The notes beneath the pieces were generated by a model, which was not told the DNA's origin, searched no databases, and saw only the letters and a list, made by a program, of their open reading frames with translations. Below are positions 7,823-15,798 of a stretch of DNA of 64,000 nt, in pieces; within the stretch, counting starts at the first letter, position 1, and the number at the start of each line of letters is the position of its first letter. The stretch is from contig NZ_JACIET010000001.1 in the NCBI RefSeq assembly GCF_014197015.1, forward strand, positions 2,629,603 through 2,693,602. Reading direction: 5' to 3'. The translations under genes and the position numbers were made by a program. Origin of the DNA: Niveibacterium umoris (GTDB taxonomy: Bacteria; Pseudomonadota; Gammaproteobacteria; Burkholderiales; Rhodocyclaceae).

Positions 7823-9907
7823 CTACTCGGCCTGCTTGCCGTTGTGGCCGCGGAGGTGATCCTCCGAGCGATCCTTGGTGTCGCGCTCGCGATGCGGCGC
7901 GCTCTCGGCCGGCCGGGCTGCCGGCGGAGCGGGCCTTTCGACCCGCACCTCGGGTGCGCGCTGCACCGGCGGCGCGACCGGCGCCGGCATCGCGCGCTCG
8001 ACCCGCACTTCCGGTTGCCGCGGCGGCATCGGGATGACCGGCGCGCTGTTCGGTCGCGGGATCGCCGACGGCGCCGAGGGCTCGGACCGAATCTGCGGCG
8101 CGTGCGGATCGCGCCCGCCATCGAAGGTGCGCGAGCCGCTTTGGCGCTCCGGCGCCACATCCACCCGGCCACGCCAGTTCGGGGACGCCGGGCCGGCGTC
8201 GCGAACCGGATCTACCGGCGCTGCCACCGGCGCACTTGGTGTCGCAGGCCTGGCCTCGATGGGCCGCGCCGTCTGCGGCCGTACCTCGCGTTCGACCGGC
8301 ATTGTCGGTGCAACGGGCGGCCTTGTCGGGCCGGGCACCGGCTGCACAGGCACCATGGGCCCGGGGCGCAGAGAACCATCAGGAGCCCGACGTGACGGAT
8401 CCAGCGGCACCATCGCGGGTGTTGCCGTACGTGTATCGCTGCCAGCGTCGCTGCGAGCCGGACCGGGCGGTGGTTGAACCGGCGCGCTGCCGGGTCCGCC
8501 ACGGTTCGGCCACATGTCGCCGTGCGGATCGCGTGCGCCGTTGCCTTGGGCCGGCAATGCCGGCCGCCCGGCAGGCGTCGGCGGCGCCGCGACCACTGGC
8601 AACTGGCGGATCATCGGGTCGGGCAGCGAGCCCTGGCTGCCGCGGATCGGGCGTGCGCCGGTGAAATCGTCGCGCGACACAAAGGTCGCCGCGTCGCGCT
8701 GCGTTGCATAGCGGTAGTTGTTCGGATAGATCGGCCGGTCGCCATTCGGGCCGCCCGGCGTGCGCGGCGTCGGCCCGTTGATGTTGGTGATGTTCACATT
8801 GGTGACGTTCACATGCGTGATGTTCACCCGGCGGTAATAGTCGTCGCTGCAGTGATGCGGCGGACGGTAGGGTTCCCACGGGCCGAGCGGGAACCAGCCC
8901 ACCACCGGCCCGACCCGCACGCCGACGCCGACACCGATGCCAACATTGCCACCGTAGAACCCGACCAGCGCGGGCGCATACACCGGGCGCGCCACGTACG
9001 TGCCGGGGGCCCAGCCCCAGCGGCCATCAACCAGGACCCAGCGACCGTAATGGAAAGGGGCGAAGCCCCAGGGTGCATCGTCCACCCAGGTCCAGCCCCA
9101 GGGCGCGATCCAGGCCCAATGGCCGTAACGGTAGGGCGCCCAGCCCGGCGCCACCGCCACCGGGTACCACAGCGGCCCGTACTGCCTGTCCTCTTCCCAG
9201 CGCCCATGGCCGTCGAGCGCCTCGATGCCGGTCATTTCGGGGGATACGTAGCGCGACGACGCGAGGCGATCCTGCTCGCGGTCGCGCCGTTCGGACCAGT
9301 CGTCGAAACTGCTGCGCACCGCCTCACCCAAGGCCAGCATGCGCGAATCGACGAGATCCAGGTCCACGCGCTGTCCGGCAAGCAAGGTCAGCCTTTCTGC
9401 CACGCCATCGATGCGGGCGCGCCCGGCATACACCGTCACCGACACACGACGGGCACCCGGGTCGTGTTCGATCCGGTAGTCACCCGCACGTTGCGCCTCG
9501 ACGCGCACTTGCGCGGCGCTGAGCACAAGGCGGTCGTCGTCGGGCAGCGTACGCAGGCGCACGCGCAGCACGCCGCGCGGCACTTCGATCGCGATACCCG
9601 CATCGTCGATCTGGTTGAAGTTGGCCTGGGAGTCGGCATCGAGGCGCACCGCCGTGCTCCCGACGCGCACTTCAGCGCGACCATTGGCCGAGGTCCACAG
9701 CCCGGTGCGGGAGGTGACCGGCGTGTTAAGGCCGATCGGCGCCCAGTCACCACGATCCTCCGTCCAGGCTTCGGTGCGGCCTTCCGCATAGCTGAGCCGA
9801 CCGACGCGGCCGGGCGGATCCGGTTCCTGTGCCAAAGCGACCTGTGCCGACATCGCCAATGCGAGGACCAAGCCTCCGAAGGCGCGTGCCATCCGCTGCA
9901 AGCCCAT
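7823..9907 (-). CDS. Secreted FecR-domain / DUF6600 protein, proline-rich
   Basis: A 694-residue exported protein. A signal peptide spans about residues 1-26 (AMSAQVALA). A FecR-like beta domain follows at about 60-165 (GRAEVRVGSTAVRLD, then VPRGVLRVRLRTL). A tryptophan/tyrosine-rich DUF6600 repeat region follows at about 240-345, with repeated W.P.G.W.W modules such as YGHWAWIAPWGWTW. A short NITHVNVTNVNITNIN segment precedes a low-complexity Pro/Ala/Arg tail from about residue 375 to the end. Start ATG 9907 has GAGGA six to seven bases upstream. Proteins of this architecture are common in betaproteobacteria; their role is not established, and a cell-envelope or surface role is inference. 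It lacks a sigma/FecI partner nearby, so it is unlikely to be a classical FecR anti-sigma. Confidence 0.85.
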   Translation of the reverse strand: MGLQRMARAFGGLVLALAMSAQVALAQEPDPPGRVGRLSYAEGRTEAWTEDRGDWAPIGLNTPVTSRTGLWTSANGRAEVRVGSTAVRLDADSQANFNQIDDAGIAIEVPRGVLRVRLRTLPDDDRLVLSAAQVRVEAQRAGDYRIEHDPGARRVSVTVYAGRARIDGVAERLTLLAGQRVDLDLVDSRMLALGEAVRSSFDDWSERRDREQDRLASSRYVSPEMTGIEALDGHGRWEEDRQYGPLWYPVAVAPGWAPYRYGHWAWIAPWGWTWVDDAPWGFAPFHYGRWVLVDGRWGWAPGTYVARPVYAPALVGFYGGNVGIGVGVGVRVGPVVGWFPLGPWEPYRPPHHCSDDYYRRVNITHVNVTNVNITNINGPTPRTPGGPNGDRPIYPNNYRYATQRDAATFVSRDDFTGARPIRGSQGSLPDPMIRQLPVVAAPPTPAGRPALPAQGNGARDPHGDMWPNRGGPGSAPVQPPPGPARSDAGSDTRTATPAMVPLDPSRRAPDGSLRPGPMVPVQPVPGPTRPPVAPTMPVEREVRPQTARPIEARPATPSAPVAAPVDPVRDAGPASPNWRGRVDVAPERQSGSRTFDGGRDPHAPQIRSEPSAPSAIPRPNSAPVIPMPPRQPEVRVERAMPAPVAPPVQRAPEVRVERPAPPAARPAESAPHRERDTKDRSEDHLRGHNGKQAE

Positions 9908-10020
9908 CCGTGTTTCCTCGCCTTCCTGTGTGCGCTGCCTTCAAGCGGGCAGGTTCAATACCAAGAACGCGGCGCGGCCAGCGGCCGCTGACCGGCACTT
10001 TGTAACAGTTGGTGAGGGGC

Positions 10021-10605
10021 TTACTTGCCGGCCAGCAACTGGCGCAGGTCGTCGGCGATCCGCTGTGGCGTCTCGCCGTGGCGGATGTAGAGGCGCAGGC
10101 GGCCCTGGGGGTCGAACGCGTAGGTGCCGGCGGTATGGTCGACGGTGTAGTTACCGCTTTTCACATCGCCCTGCTTCTGCGCAAAGACGCGGAAATCCTT
10201 CATCGCGCGTTCGGTCGCGGCAATGTCGCCGCGCAGCCCGATGAACGAGGGGTGGAAGGCCGGCATGTACTCGGAGAGCAACTGCTGCGTGTCGCGCTCG
10301 GGGTCGACGGTCACGAACACCACCTGCAGTTTGTCGCCATCGGCACCGAGCAGCTTCACCACCTGTGCCATGGTCGTCAGGTTGGTCGGGCACACATCCG
10401 GGCACTGCGTATAGCCGAAGAAGACGGTGACCACCTTGCCCTTGAAGTCCGCCAGCGTGCGCGGCTTGCCATGCTGGTCAGTGAGCGCCAGCGTCTGGGC
10501 ATAGTCGGCCCCGGTGATGTCGGTGGCGTGGAATTTGGGGGCGTCAGAAACGCCGCAGCCGCCCAGGAAGGCGGCTGCGAGCACCCCAGCGAGAATACGT
10601 CGCAT
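10021..10605 (-). CDS. sco1: SCO1/SenC copper chaperone for cytochrome oxidase
   Basis: A 194-residue lipoprotein with a thioredoxin fold that delivers copper to, or reduces, the CuA site of CoxB. The lipobox LGGC places the lipidated Cys at residue 17. The copper-binding CPDVC has Cys68 and Cys72, and the third ligand His157 is in TVDHTAG. ATG 10605 overlaps the ctaB stop by one base (TGATG), which argues for it over the TTG one codon upstream. It is the last gene of the minus-strand oxidase biogenesis run. Confidence 0.93.
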   Translation of the reverse strand: MRRILAGVLAAAFLGGCGVSDAPKFHATDITGADYAQTLALTDQHGKPRTLADFKGKVVTVFFGYTQCPDVCPTNLTTMAQVVKLLGADGDKLQVVFVTVDPERDTQQLLSEYMPAFHPSFIGLRGDIAATERAMKDFRVFAQKQGDVKSGNYTVDHTAGTYAFDPQGRLRLYIRHGETPQRIADDLRQLLAGK

Positions 10606-11501
10606 CAAAGGTAGTGGTCGATCAGCAAGGCCGCAAAGAGAAGCGAAAGATACAGGATCGAGTAGCGGAAGGTACGACGCGCGAGGGCATCGGAATAGTC
10701 ACGCCATAAGCGCCAGCCGAAGCGGACGAAGACCGCGCCAAGAATCACCGCCGAAGCGAGGTATAGACGCCCGCTCATCTGCGTCGCGAAGGGCATCAGC
10801 GTCACCGCGAAGAGGATCAGCGTGTACAGCAGTACCTGCAGCCGGGTGTACTCGGCGCCGTGCGTGACCGGCAGCATCGGCAAGCCGGCGCGGGCGTATT
10901 CCTGCGTGCGGTACAGCGCCAGTGCCCAGAAGTGCGGCGGCGTCCAGGCGAAGATGATCAGGAACAGCAGGCAGGCGTCCGCCGAGACATTGCCGGTGAT
11001 CGCCGCCCAGCCCAGCACCGGCGGCATCGCACCGGATGCGCCACCGATCACGATGTTCTGCGGCGTGCAGGGTTTGAGCAGCACCGTGTAGACCACCGCG
11101 TAACCGACGAAGGTGGCGAGCGTGAGCCACATCGTCAGCGGATTGACAACGTGCCACAGCACGGTCAGGCCGAGTCCGCCGAGCAGGCCGGAGAAGGCCA
11201 GCGTCTCGGCCGGTGTGAGCACGCCACGCGGCAGCGGCCGCGCCCGGGTACGCGCCATCACCGCGTCGATCTTCTGCTCGATCAGGCAATTAACCGCCGC
11301 CGCCGCGCCAGCCACGCAGGCGATGCCCAGCGTCGCGGCCAGCACAGTCAGCATCGGCGGCAAGCCTTTGGGCACTGCGAGGAACATGCCGATCACCGCG
11401 CAGAAAACGATTAGCGCGTTGACGCGTGGCTTGGTCAGCGCGAGGAAAGCGCGGAAGCGGTCGGCCAGCGGCTGGGCGATCTCAAGCGACAGCGTTCTCA
11501 T
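10605..11501 (-). CDS. ctaB: Protoheme IX farnesyltransferase (heme O synthase)
   Basis: A 298-residue polytopic UbiA-family prenyltransferase that adds a farnesyl group to heme B, giving heme O, the first step to heme A. The first cytoplasmic loop carries the conserved N...D segment ([20 protein letters not shown]). About seven to nine hydrophobic helices follow. The upstream frame stays open, but the start at ATG 11501 has AGGAGA four bases before it and fits family length. It overlaps ctaA by 20 bases upstream and sco1 by one base downstream, so the three are translationally linked. Confidence 0.95.
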   Translation of the reverse strand: MRTLSLEIAQPLADRFRAFLALTKPRVNALIVFCAVIGMFLAVPKGLPPMLTVLAATLGIACVAGAAAAVNCLIEQKIDAVMARTRARPLPRGVLTPAETLAFSGLLGGLGLTVLWHVVNPLTMWLTLATFVGYAVVYTVLLKPCTPQNIVIGGASGAMPPVLGWAAITGNVSADACLLFLIIFAWTPPHFWALALYRTQEYARAGLPMLPVTHGAEYTRLQVLLYTLILFAVTLMPFATQMSGRLYLASAVILGAVFVRFGWRLWRDYSDALARRTFRYSILYLSLLFAALLIDHYL

Positions 11502-12495
11502 GGACTCTCCTCTCGACGACTGCGATCTGCGCCAGCGGGCGCAACACGTAATTGATCCGAAGCGTGAGCAGCAACAGACCCAGCGCACCGGCGTTATGTG
11601 CGACCGCCACCGGCAGGGGCAGGCTGAACAGGACGTTGGCAAGACCGAGCCCGATCTGCAGGGCGAGCACGATGCCCAGCGAAACACCGTAGCGGCGGGT
11701 CGTCGGTCGCCGCGACAAGACCGCGATCAGCGCCACCAGTACCAGCGTCACGATGATGGCGCCAAGGCGATGCGTCAGATGGATCGCGGTGAGCGCGGCG
11801 AGCGAGAGCAGTTCGCCACTCGCCGTCATGCCCAGCTCCCGCACCACATGGAAGGCGTTCGCGAAGTCTGTCTGCGGCCACCAGACACCCTGACAGGTTG
11901 GCAGCTCGCCACAGGCCAGCGCCGCATAGTTGGTGCTGGTCCACCCGCCGAGCAGGATCTGCATCGCGACCGCAATCAGGGCAACGCGCGCCAGCGCTAC
12001 CGCCCCGCCCGGCAGCGCGATCTGCCTCACCCGGGTTTCGCGCATCAGCAGCCAGGCCAACAGCGAAGCGGTGGCAAGCCCGCCAATCAGGTGGCCGGTA
12101 ACGATGGCGGGTTTGAGCAGCAGCGTGACCGTCCACTTTCCCAACAAGCCCTGGAAGATCACGGTGCCAACCAGCGCCAAGGGCAGCCACGGGATCTCGC
12201 CGTGGCGGCGATTTCGCCAGGCCAGCGTCGCAATGGCGAGGATCAGCAATCCCAGCGTCGCCGCGAGATAACGGTGCACCATCTCCTTCCAGGCTTTGGG
12301 CATCGACACCGGCCCCTGCGGCGCCTGAGCCGCGGCGGCGGCAATCGCGTCCGCCGCATGATGGGGGCTCAACTGGCCGTAGCAGCCGGGCCAGTCAGGG
12401 CAACCCAGGCCGGCGTCGGACAAGCGCACATAGGCGCCCAGCACGATGACGACGCAGGCAAGGATGAAGGCAAAGGTGGCGAGTCTGCGGGTCAT
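11482..12495 (-). CDS. ctaA: Heme A synthase CtaA
   Basis: A 337-residue membrane enzyme of the COX15/CtaA family that oxidises the methyl group of heme O to give heme A for the aa3 oxidase. The N-terminal [19 protein letters not shown] motif is diagnostic, and the conserved His-containing helices ([32 protein letters not shown]) supply heme ligands. Eight transmembrane helices are expected. It lies between a small membrane protein gene (3-base gap) and ctaB (overlap). Confidence 0.96.
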   Translation of the reverse strand: MTRRLATFAFILACVVIVLGAYVRLSDAGLGCPDWPGCYGQLSPHHAADAIAAAAAQAPQGPVSMPKAWKEMVHRYLAATLGLLILAIATLAWRNRRHGEIPWLPLALVGTVIFQGLLGKWTVTLLLKPAIVTGHLIGGLATASLLAWLLMRETRVRQIALPGGAVALARVALIAVAMQILLGGWTSTNYAALACGELPTCQGVWWPQTDFANAFHVVRELGMTASGELLSLAALTAIHLTHRLGAIIVTLVLVALIAVLSRRPTTRRYGVSLGIVLALQIGLGLANVLFSLPLPVAVAHNAGALGLLLLTLRINYVLRPLAQIAVVERRVHENAVA

Positions 12496-12498
12496 CTG

Positions 12499-13038
12499 TC
12501 AGCCGATGCGTGAGTACTTCATGAGCCGCTGCAGATCCTTGATGATCCGCTTCGGTTCGGGTTGCGCCGGGTAGCGGAGCATGCGATTGCCCAGCGGGTC
12601 GACCAGTTCGATGCGCCCCTGCGGGGCGGATGCCGCGGCAACGTTGAGCACGCGCAGACCCGGGTGTTCCGACAGCAGCGCGGCGTCCGGCACGCCTGTA
12701 TCGGTCAGCAGCCAGACGCGCTCGATGCGGTCCATATCCTTGCCCTGTGCAGTGCGTACCTGCCGCATCACCCACAGCGTCTGGCGGCAGGCTTCGTCGC
12801 AGCGCGACGGCGCAGCGAGCACCATGACCCAGCGTCCGCGCAGCCCGGAAGGGTCGACCGAGGCGCCCCCGGCATCGCGCAAGACGCCCGGTTGCCACAC
12901 GGCGGGCTGCAACAGCTCGCCATAGTTGGCGCCGCCCGCTGGCTTCCAGAACCAGAACAAGGCATAGCCGGCGATCACCGGCGCGAGGCATACCGCTGCG
13001 ATCAACAACAGGGTGCGTCGAGCATCAGGCTTCATCAC
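12499..13038 (-). CDS. Membrane-anchored protein of the oxidase cluster
   Basis: A 179-residue protein with one N-terminal membrane helix at about residues 8-30 and a periplasmic domain. The order VMVLAAPSRCDEACRQTLWVMRQV, then VWLLTD, resembles the SCO/thioredoxin fold. A CDEAC pair sits where SCO proteins have CxxxC, and the C-terminus has a GNRMLRY strand. A gene of this kind commonly sits between SURF1 and ctaA in betaproteobacterial cox clusters. A role in copper or redox handling during oxidase assembly is inference. GTG 13038 and ATG 13035 are both possible starts; a GGAGGAG upstream fits the GTG slightly better. It overlaps the SURF1 stop. Confidence 0.8.
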   Translation of the reverse strand: MMKPDARRTLLLIAAVCLAPVIAGYALFWFWKPAGGANYGELLQPAVWQPGVLRDAGGASVDPSGLRGRWVMVLAAPSRCDEACRQTLWVMRQVRTAQGKDMDRIERVWLLTDTGVPDAALLSEHPGLRVLNVAAASAPQGRIELVDPLGNRMLRYPAQPEPKRIIKDLQRLMKYSRIG

Positions 13039-13774
13039 GGCGTCGGCTCCTCCATGCCCAGTAGATCGTCAGTGCGGCGGCGATGGCTGCAAAGGAAAAC
13101 CACTGCAGCGCATAGGCACGGTGGCGCTCCGGCCCCTGTGCAGGCGGCGCCCATGCCCGCACCAACCCGTCGTGCAGATCAGTCTCGAGCTCGAGGATGC
13201 GCGGATAGACTTTCTGGCCGCCAGCATGGCGCACCAGTTGCGCAAGATCGACATGACTCCACACCGCCTCGCGCGCGTCCCCGCCGGCGAGCGTGAAGCC
13301 GCCACCGTCGGCGCGCACCGCGACTCCTTGCAGCTCAACGACACCTGTGGCGAGCGGCGCCTGCGGCAAGCGGGCGCGATCGCCGCCAAGCGGCGCCCAG
13401 CCGCGATTGACATACAGCAGCTGGCCATCGGCGAGGCGCAGCGGCGTGAGCAACTGCATGCCGGCACGACCGTTGTAGGTGCGGTTATCGAGCCACGCGG
13501 TGCGATCGGCCAACCAGACGCCAGATACCGCAACACGCAGCGCCTCGCGCTGGGCGAGTTCGCCGGCCTGCGGCAGCGGCACGGCCTGCGCGGATTCGGC
13601 GGCACCGAAGCGCGCCAGCAAGGCGGCCTTGAACGCCGCACGGTTCAGCTGCCAGTTTCCGAGTGCGATGAACGCCGCGGTCGCGAGTACGCCCAACGCA
13701 ATCGCGGCGGGGCGTCGCCATCCGTGCGATTGCGTGACAGGCGCGGCCACCTGTGCACTAAACTGCGTCGTCAT
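13025..13774 (-). CDS. surf1: SURF1-family oxidase assembly protein
   Basis: A 249-residue SURF1 protein: N-terminal membrane helix near residues 20-40 (ALGVLATAAFIALGNWQLNR), periplasmic domain, and C-terminal helix near 225-245 (ALQWFSFAAIAAALTIYW). The GNWQLNRAAFK and YVNRGW motifs are typical. The family helps insert heme A into subunit I. The upstream frame is open for 51 more codons, but these are antisense to the divergent DUF2909 gene, so ATG 13774 is chosen. It is transcribed away from the DUF2909 gene, whose start is only 16 bases off. Confidence 0.92.
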   Translation of the reverse strand: MTTQFSAQVAAPVTQSHGWRRPAAIALGVLATAAFIALGNWQLNRAAFKAALLARFGAAESAQAVPLPQAGELAQREALRVAVSGVWLADRTAWLDNRTYNGRAGMQLLTPLRLADGQLLYVNRGWAPLGGDRARLPQAPLATGVVELQGVAVRADGGGFTLAGGDAREAVWSHVDLAQLVRHAGGQKVYPRILELETDLHDGLVRAWAPPAQGPERHRAYALQWFSFAAIAAALTIYWAWRSRRRDEA

Positions 13775-13790
13775 CGAACCGGAGGAATCC

Positions 13791-13985
13791 ATGCGCTTCG
13801 TGGTACTCGTGTTTCTGCTGCTGATTGCTGCCAGTCTGGCTTCTGCGTTTGGCTTCCTGCTCAAGGACCGCGGCGAAGGGCGGCGTACTGCGGTGGCGCT
13901 GTCGATTCGCGTCGGCCTGTCGATCACCCTGTTCCTGCTGCTGATGGCGAGCTACCGCTTCGGACTGATCGACGGCAGGCTCTGA
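13791..13985 (+). CDS. DUF2909 twin-transmembrane protein
   Basis: A 64-residue protein with two hydrophobic helices (about residues 3-22 and 36-56) separated by a short charged loop, LLKDRGEGRR. GGAGGAATCC directly precedes ATG 13791. Proteins of this size and pattern are annotated DUF2909 and sit, as here, beside coxC and SURF1 in betaproteobacterial oxidase loci. It is the only plus-strand gene in the cox cluster. An assembly role is inferred from position only. Confidence 0.85.
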   Translation: MRFVVLVFLLLIAASLASAFGFLLKDRGEGRRTAVALSIRVGLSITLFLLLMASYRFGLIDGRL

Positions 13986-14027
13986 CGCGAACCGCCGCAT
14001 CGTGTCAGATGCGGCGCGACGCCAGGC

Positions 14028-14876
14028 TCACAGCCAATACACCACGACGAACAGGAACAGCCACACGACGTCGACGAAGTGCCAGTACCAGGCCACCGCT
14101 TCGAAGGCAAAGTGCCTTTCGGCGGTGAAATGGCCCTTGAGGCAGCGCACCAGAATCACGGTGAGCATCGTCGCGCCGATCGTCACATGCATGCCGTGGA
14201 AGCCGGTGAGCATGAAGAAGGTCGAGCCGTAGATGCCGCTCGACAGCTTCAGGTTCATCTCGTGGTAGGCATGGCTGTATTCGTAGGCCTGCAGCCCGAG
14301 GAAGATCACCCCGAGCAATACCGTCAGGGCGAGGCCGTTGATGAGCTGGCCGCGCGCGCCCTTGAGCAGGCCCCAGTGCGCCCACGTCAGCGTGGCGCCC
14401 GACGTCAGCAGGATCAGCGTATTGATCGCGGGAATGCCCCACGCATGCATTGGCGAGAACGCTTCTTCCACCAGCGGGCCGCCGGACGGCCAGGCACGCT
14501 GAAAACCCTCCCACAGCATTGCTGATTTGCCTTCGGAGAGTTCCGGTATCGCCAGCACCCGGACGTAGAACAGCACGCCGAAGAATGCCGCGAAGAACAT
14601 CACCTCCGAGAAGATGAACCAGCCCATGCTCCAGCGGAAGGACTTGTCCACCTGCTTGCCGTACTTGCCGCCTTCCGATTCGCGGATGACCTGCCCGAAC
14701 CAGCCGAACAGCATGTAGATCAGCGTCGCGAAGCCCGCCGCGACCATCCATGAGCCCGGCGAGACGCGGTTGAGCCACATCGCTGCACCGCTGCCGATAA
14801 GCAGCAGCGCCGCCGACCCAAAGATCGGGAAGTGCGACGGTTCCGGGACGAAATACTTTTCGAACGTGGAGCTCAT
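14028..14876 (-). CDS. coxC: Cytochrome c oxidase subunit III
   Basis: A 282-residue seven-helix subunit of the aa3-type oxidase in the inner membrane. Conserved segments include MGWFIFSEVMFFAAFF with the membrane Glu, PHAWGIP-like MHAWGIPAINT, and the C-terminal FHGMHVTIG and WYWHFVDVVWLFLF. Subunit III stabilises the enzyme and the proton uptake path. It lies between DUF2970 (37-base gap) and the divergent DUF2909 gene. Confidence 0.97.
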   Translation of the reverse strand: MSSTFEKYFVPEPSHFPIFGSAALLLIGSGAAMWLNRVSPGSWMVAAGFATLIYMLFGWFGQVIRESEGGKYGKQVDKSFRWSMGWFIFSEVMFFAAFFGVLFYVRVLAIPELSEGKSAMLWEGFQRAWPSGGPLVEEAFSPMHAWGIPAINTLILLTSGATLTWAHWGLLKGARGQLINGLALTVLLGVIFLGLQAYEYSHAYHEMNLKLSSGIYGSTFFMLTGFHGMHVTIGATMLTVILVRCLKGHFTAERHFAFEAVAWYWHFVDVVWLFLFVVVYWL

Positions 14877-14913
14877 GCGTGTATCTCCCTGTCGATTCTG
14901 TTCAGTGCGGCGT

Positions 14914-15117
14914 TCAAGACGACGCCGTTACCCAATGCACCACGAATACCAAGCTCAATACGAAAATCACACCCGCTATCAGACCCGCCACAACGACCGC
15001 CACCGGGTTGAGCGTCGTCGAATCCTGCTGGTAGTCGCGCCGCTTGCGCACGCCGATGAAGGACCACAGCACGGCACGCAGCGTGGCGACGAAGCTCGCC
15101 CGGTCCGGCTCGCTCAC
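14914..15117 (-). CDS. DUF2970 small membrane protein
   Basis: A 67-residue protein with a basic amphipathic N-terminal half (LRAVLWSFIGVRKRRDY) and one membrane helix at about residues 41-63. This is the DUF2970 pattern, a regular neighbour between ctaG and coxC in betaproteobacteria. The start is GTG 15117, overlapping the ctaG stop (GTGA). Role unknown; position suggests oxidase assembly or stability. Confidence 0.88.
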   Translation of the reverse strand: MSEPDRASFVATLRAVLWSFIGVRKRRDYQQDSTTLNPVAVVVAGLIAGVIFVLSLVFVVHWVTASS

Positions 15118-15677
15118 CCACGGGCTCCATCTTCATTGGCGGCGCGGGTCGCCCCTTCGATCTCGAAGAACGTGTAGGAGAGCGTCACCGTCTTCACATC
15201 CGCAGGCAGCGACGGGTCGACCACGAATACCACGGGCATCACGCGACGTTCTCGCGGCGCCAGCTTCTGCTGCCGGAAACAGAAGCAATCGAGCTTCTTC
15301 ACATACTGCGCGGCAAAACGCGGGCCGTAGCTGGGGACCGCCTGTCCGACGATCGCGCGATCGGTCGTGTTCTCAAGCACGTAGTTCACGCGCACCAAAG
15401 CCCCCGGGTGGATGTCGAGACTCGCGCGTTCCGGCGTGAAGCGCCACGGCACCGCGTGGGCGTTCGCGTCGAATTCCATCGCCACGAGACGTGTGACATC
15501 GACCTGCGTGTTGGCGGCCGGCGTGTCGGCGCTCAAGAGCCGATTGACGCCGCTGATTTCGCAGATCGTCTTGTAGAACGGCACCAGCAGGAAGCCGAAG
15601 CCGAACATCACGATCGCCGCAATGGTGAGTCTCACCAGCAGGCGGCGATTGTCGAGCGCTCGGGCGGCGACACTCAT
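15114..15677 (-). CDS. ctaG: Cytochrome c oxidase assembly protein CtaG (Cox11 type)
   Basis: A 187-residue Cox11/CtaG copper chaperone for the CuB centre of subunit I. One N-terminal membrane helix (about 20-40) is followed by a periplasmic immunoglobulin-like domain with the copper-binding CFCF motif (Cys pair in LDCFCFRQQ) and the ending TLSYTFFE. ATG 15677 overlaps the stop of the tiny upstream ORF (ATGA), which sets the start well inside a longer open frame. Confidence 0.94.
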   Translation of the reverse strand: MSVAARALDNRRLLVRLTIAAIVMFGFGFLLVPFYKTICEISGVNRLLSADTPAANTQVDVTRLVAMEFDANAHAVPWRFTPERASLDIHPGALVRVNYVLENTTDRAIVGQAVPSYGPRFAAQYVKKLDCFCFRQQKLAPRERRVMPVVFVVDPSLPADVKTVTLSYTFFEIEGATRAANEDGARG

Positions 15678-15790
15678 CCGTGCAGTACCAGCCATTGCTT
15701 CAGCAGGGCCGCCACGAAGAATGCGACGGCCACCGCACCGAGCGTCAGCGCGGTGCGCCGATTGTTGCGAAGGGCACTCTTGCGGTCCAT
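15674..15790 (-). CDS. Tiny cytochrome oxidase assembly protein, 38 residues
   Basis: A short ORF, MDRKSALRNNRRTALTLGAV, then one hydrophobic helix and ending VLHG. It fills the space between coxA (8-base gap) and ctaG (ATGA overlap), so it is held in the translational chain. A basic N-terminus plus a single helix of about 40 residues matches the 'cytochrome oxidase small assembly protein' often annotated at this place in betaproteobacteria. It is probably an inner-membrane protein. Confidence 0.82.
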   Translation of the reverse strand: MDRKSALRNNRRTALTLGAVAVAFFVAALLKQWLVLHG

Positions 15791-15798
15791 GCGCGCAA

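Noticed and set aside
7823..9907. FecR anti-sigma regulator of an iron-uptake system
   Set aside because: No FecI-type sigma factor or TonB receptor nearby and the C-terminal half is DUF6600 plus proline-rich sequence.
8474..9991. 505-codon plus-strand frame over the FecR/DUF6600 gene
   Set aside because: Antisense to a gene with a signal peptide, ribosome binding site and recognisable domains.
11113..12513. 466-codon plus-strand frame over ctaB and ctaA
   Set aside because: Gln/Arg-rich antisense translation; ctaA and ctaB are clear.
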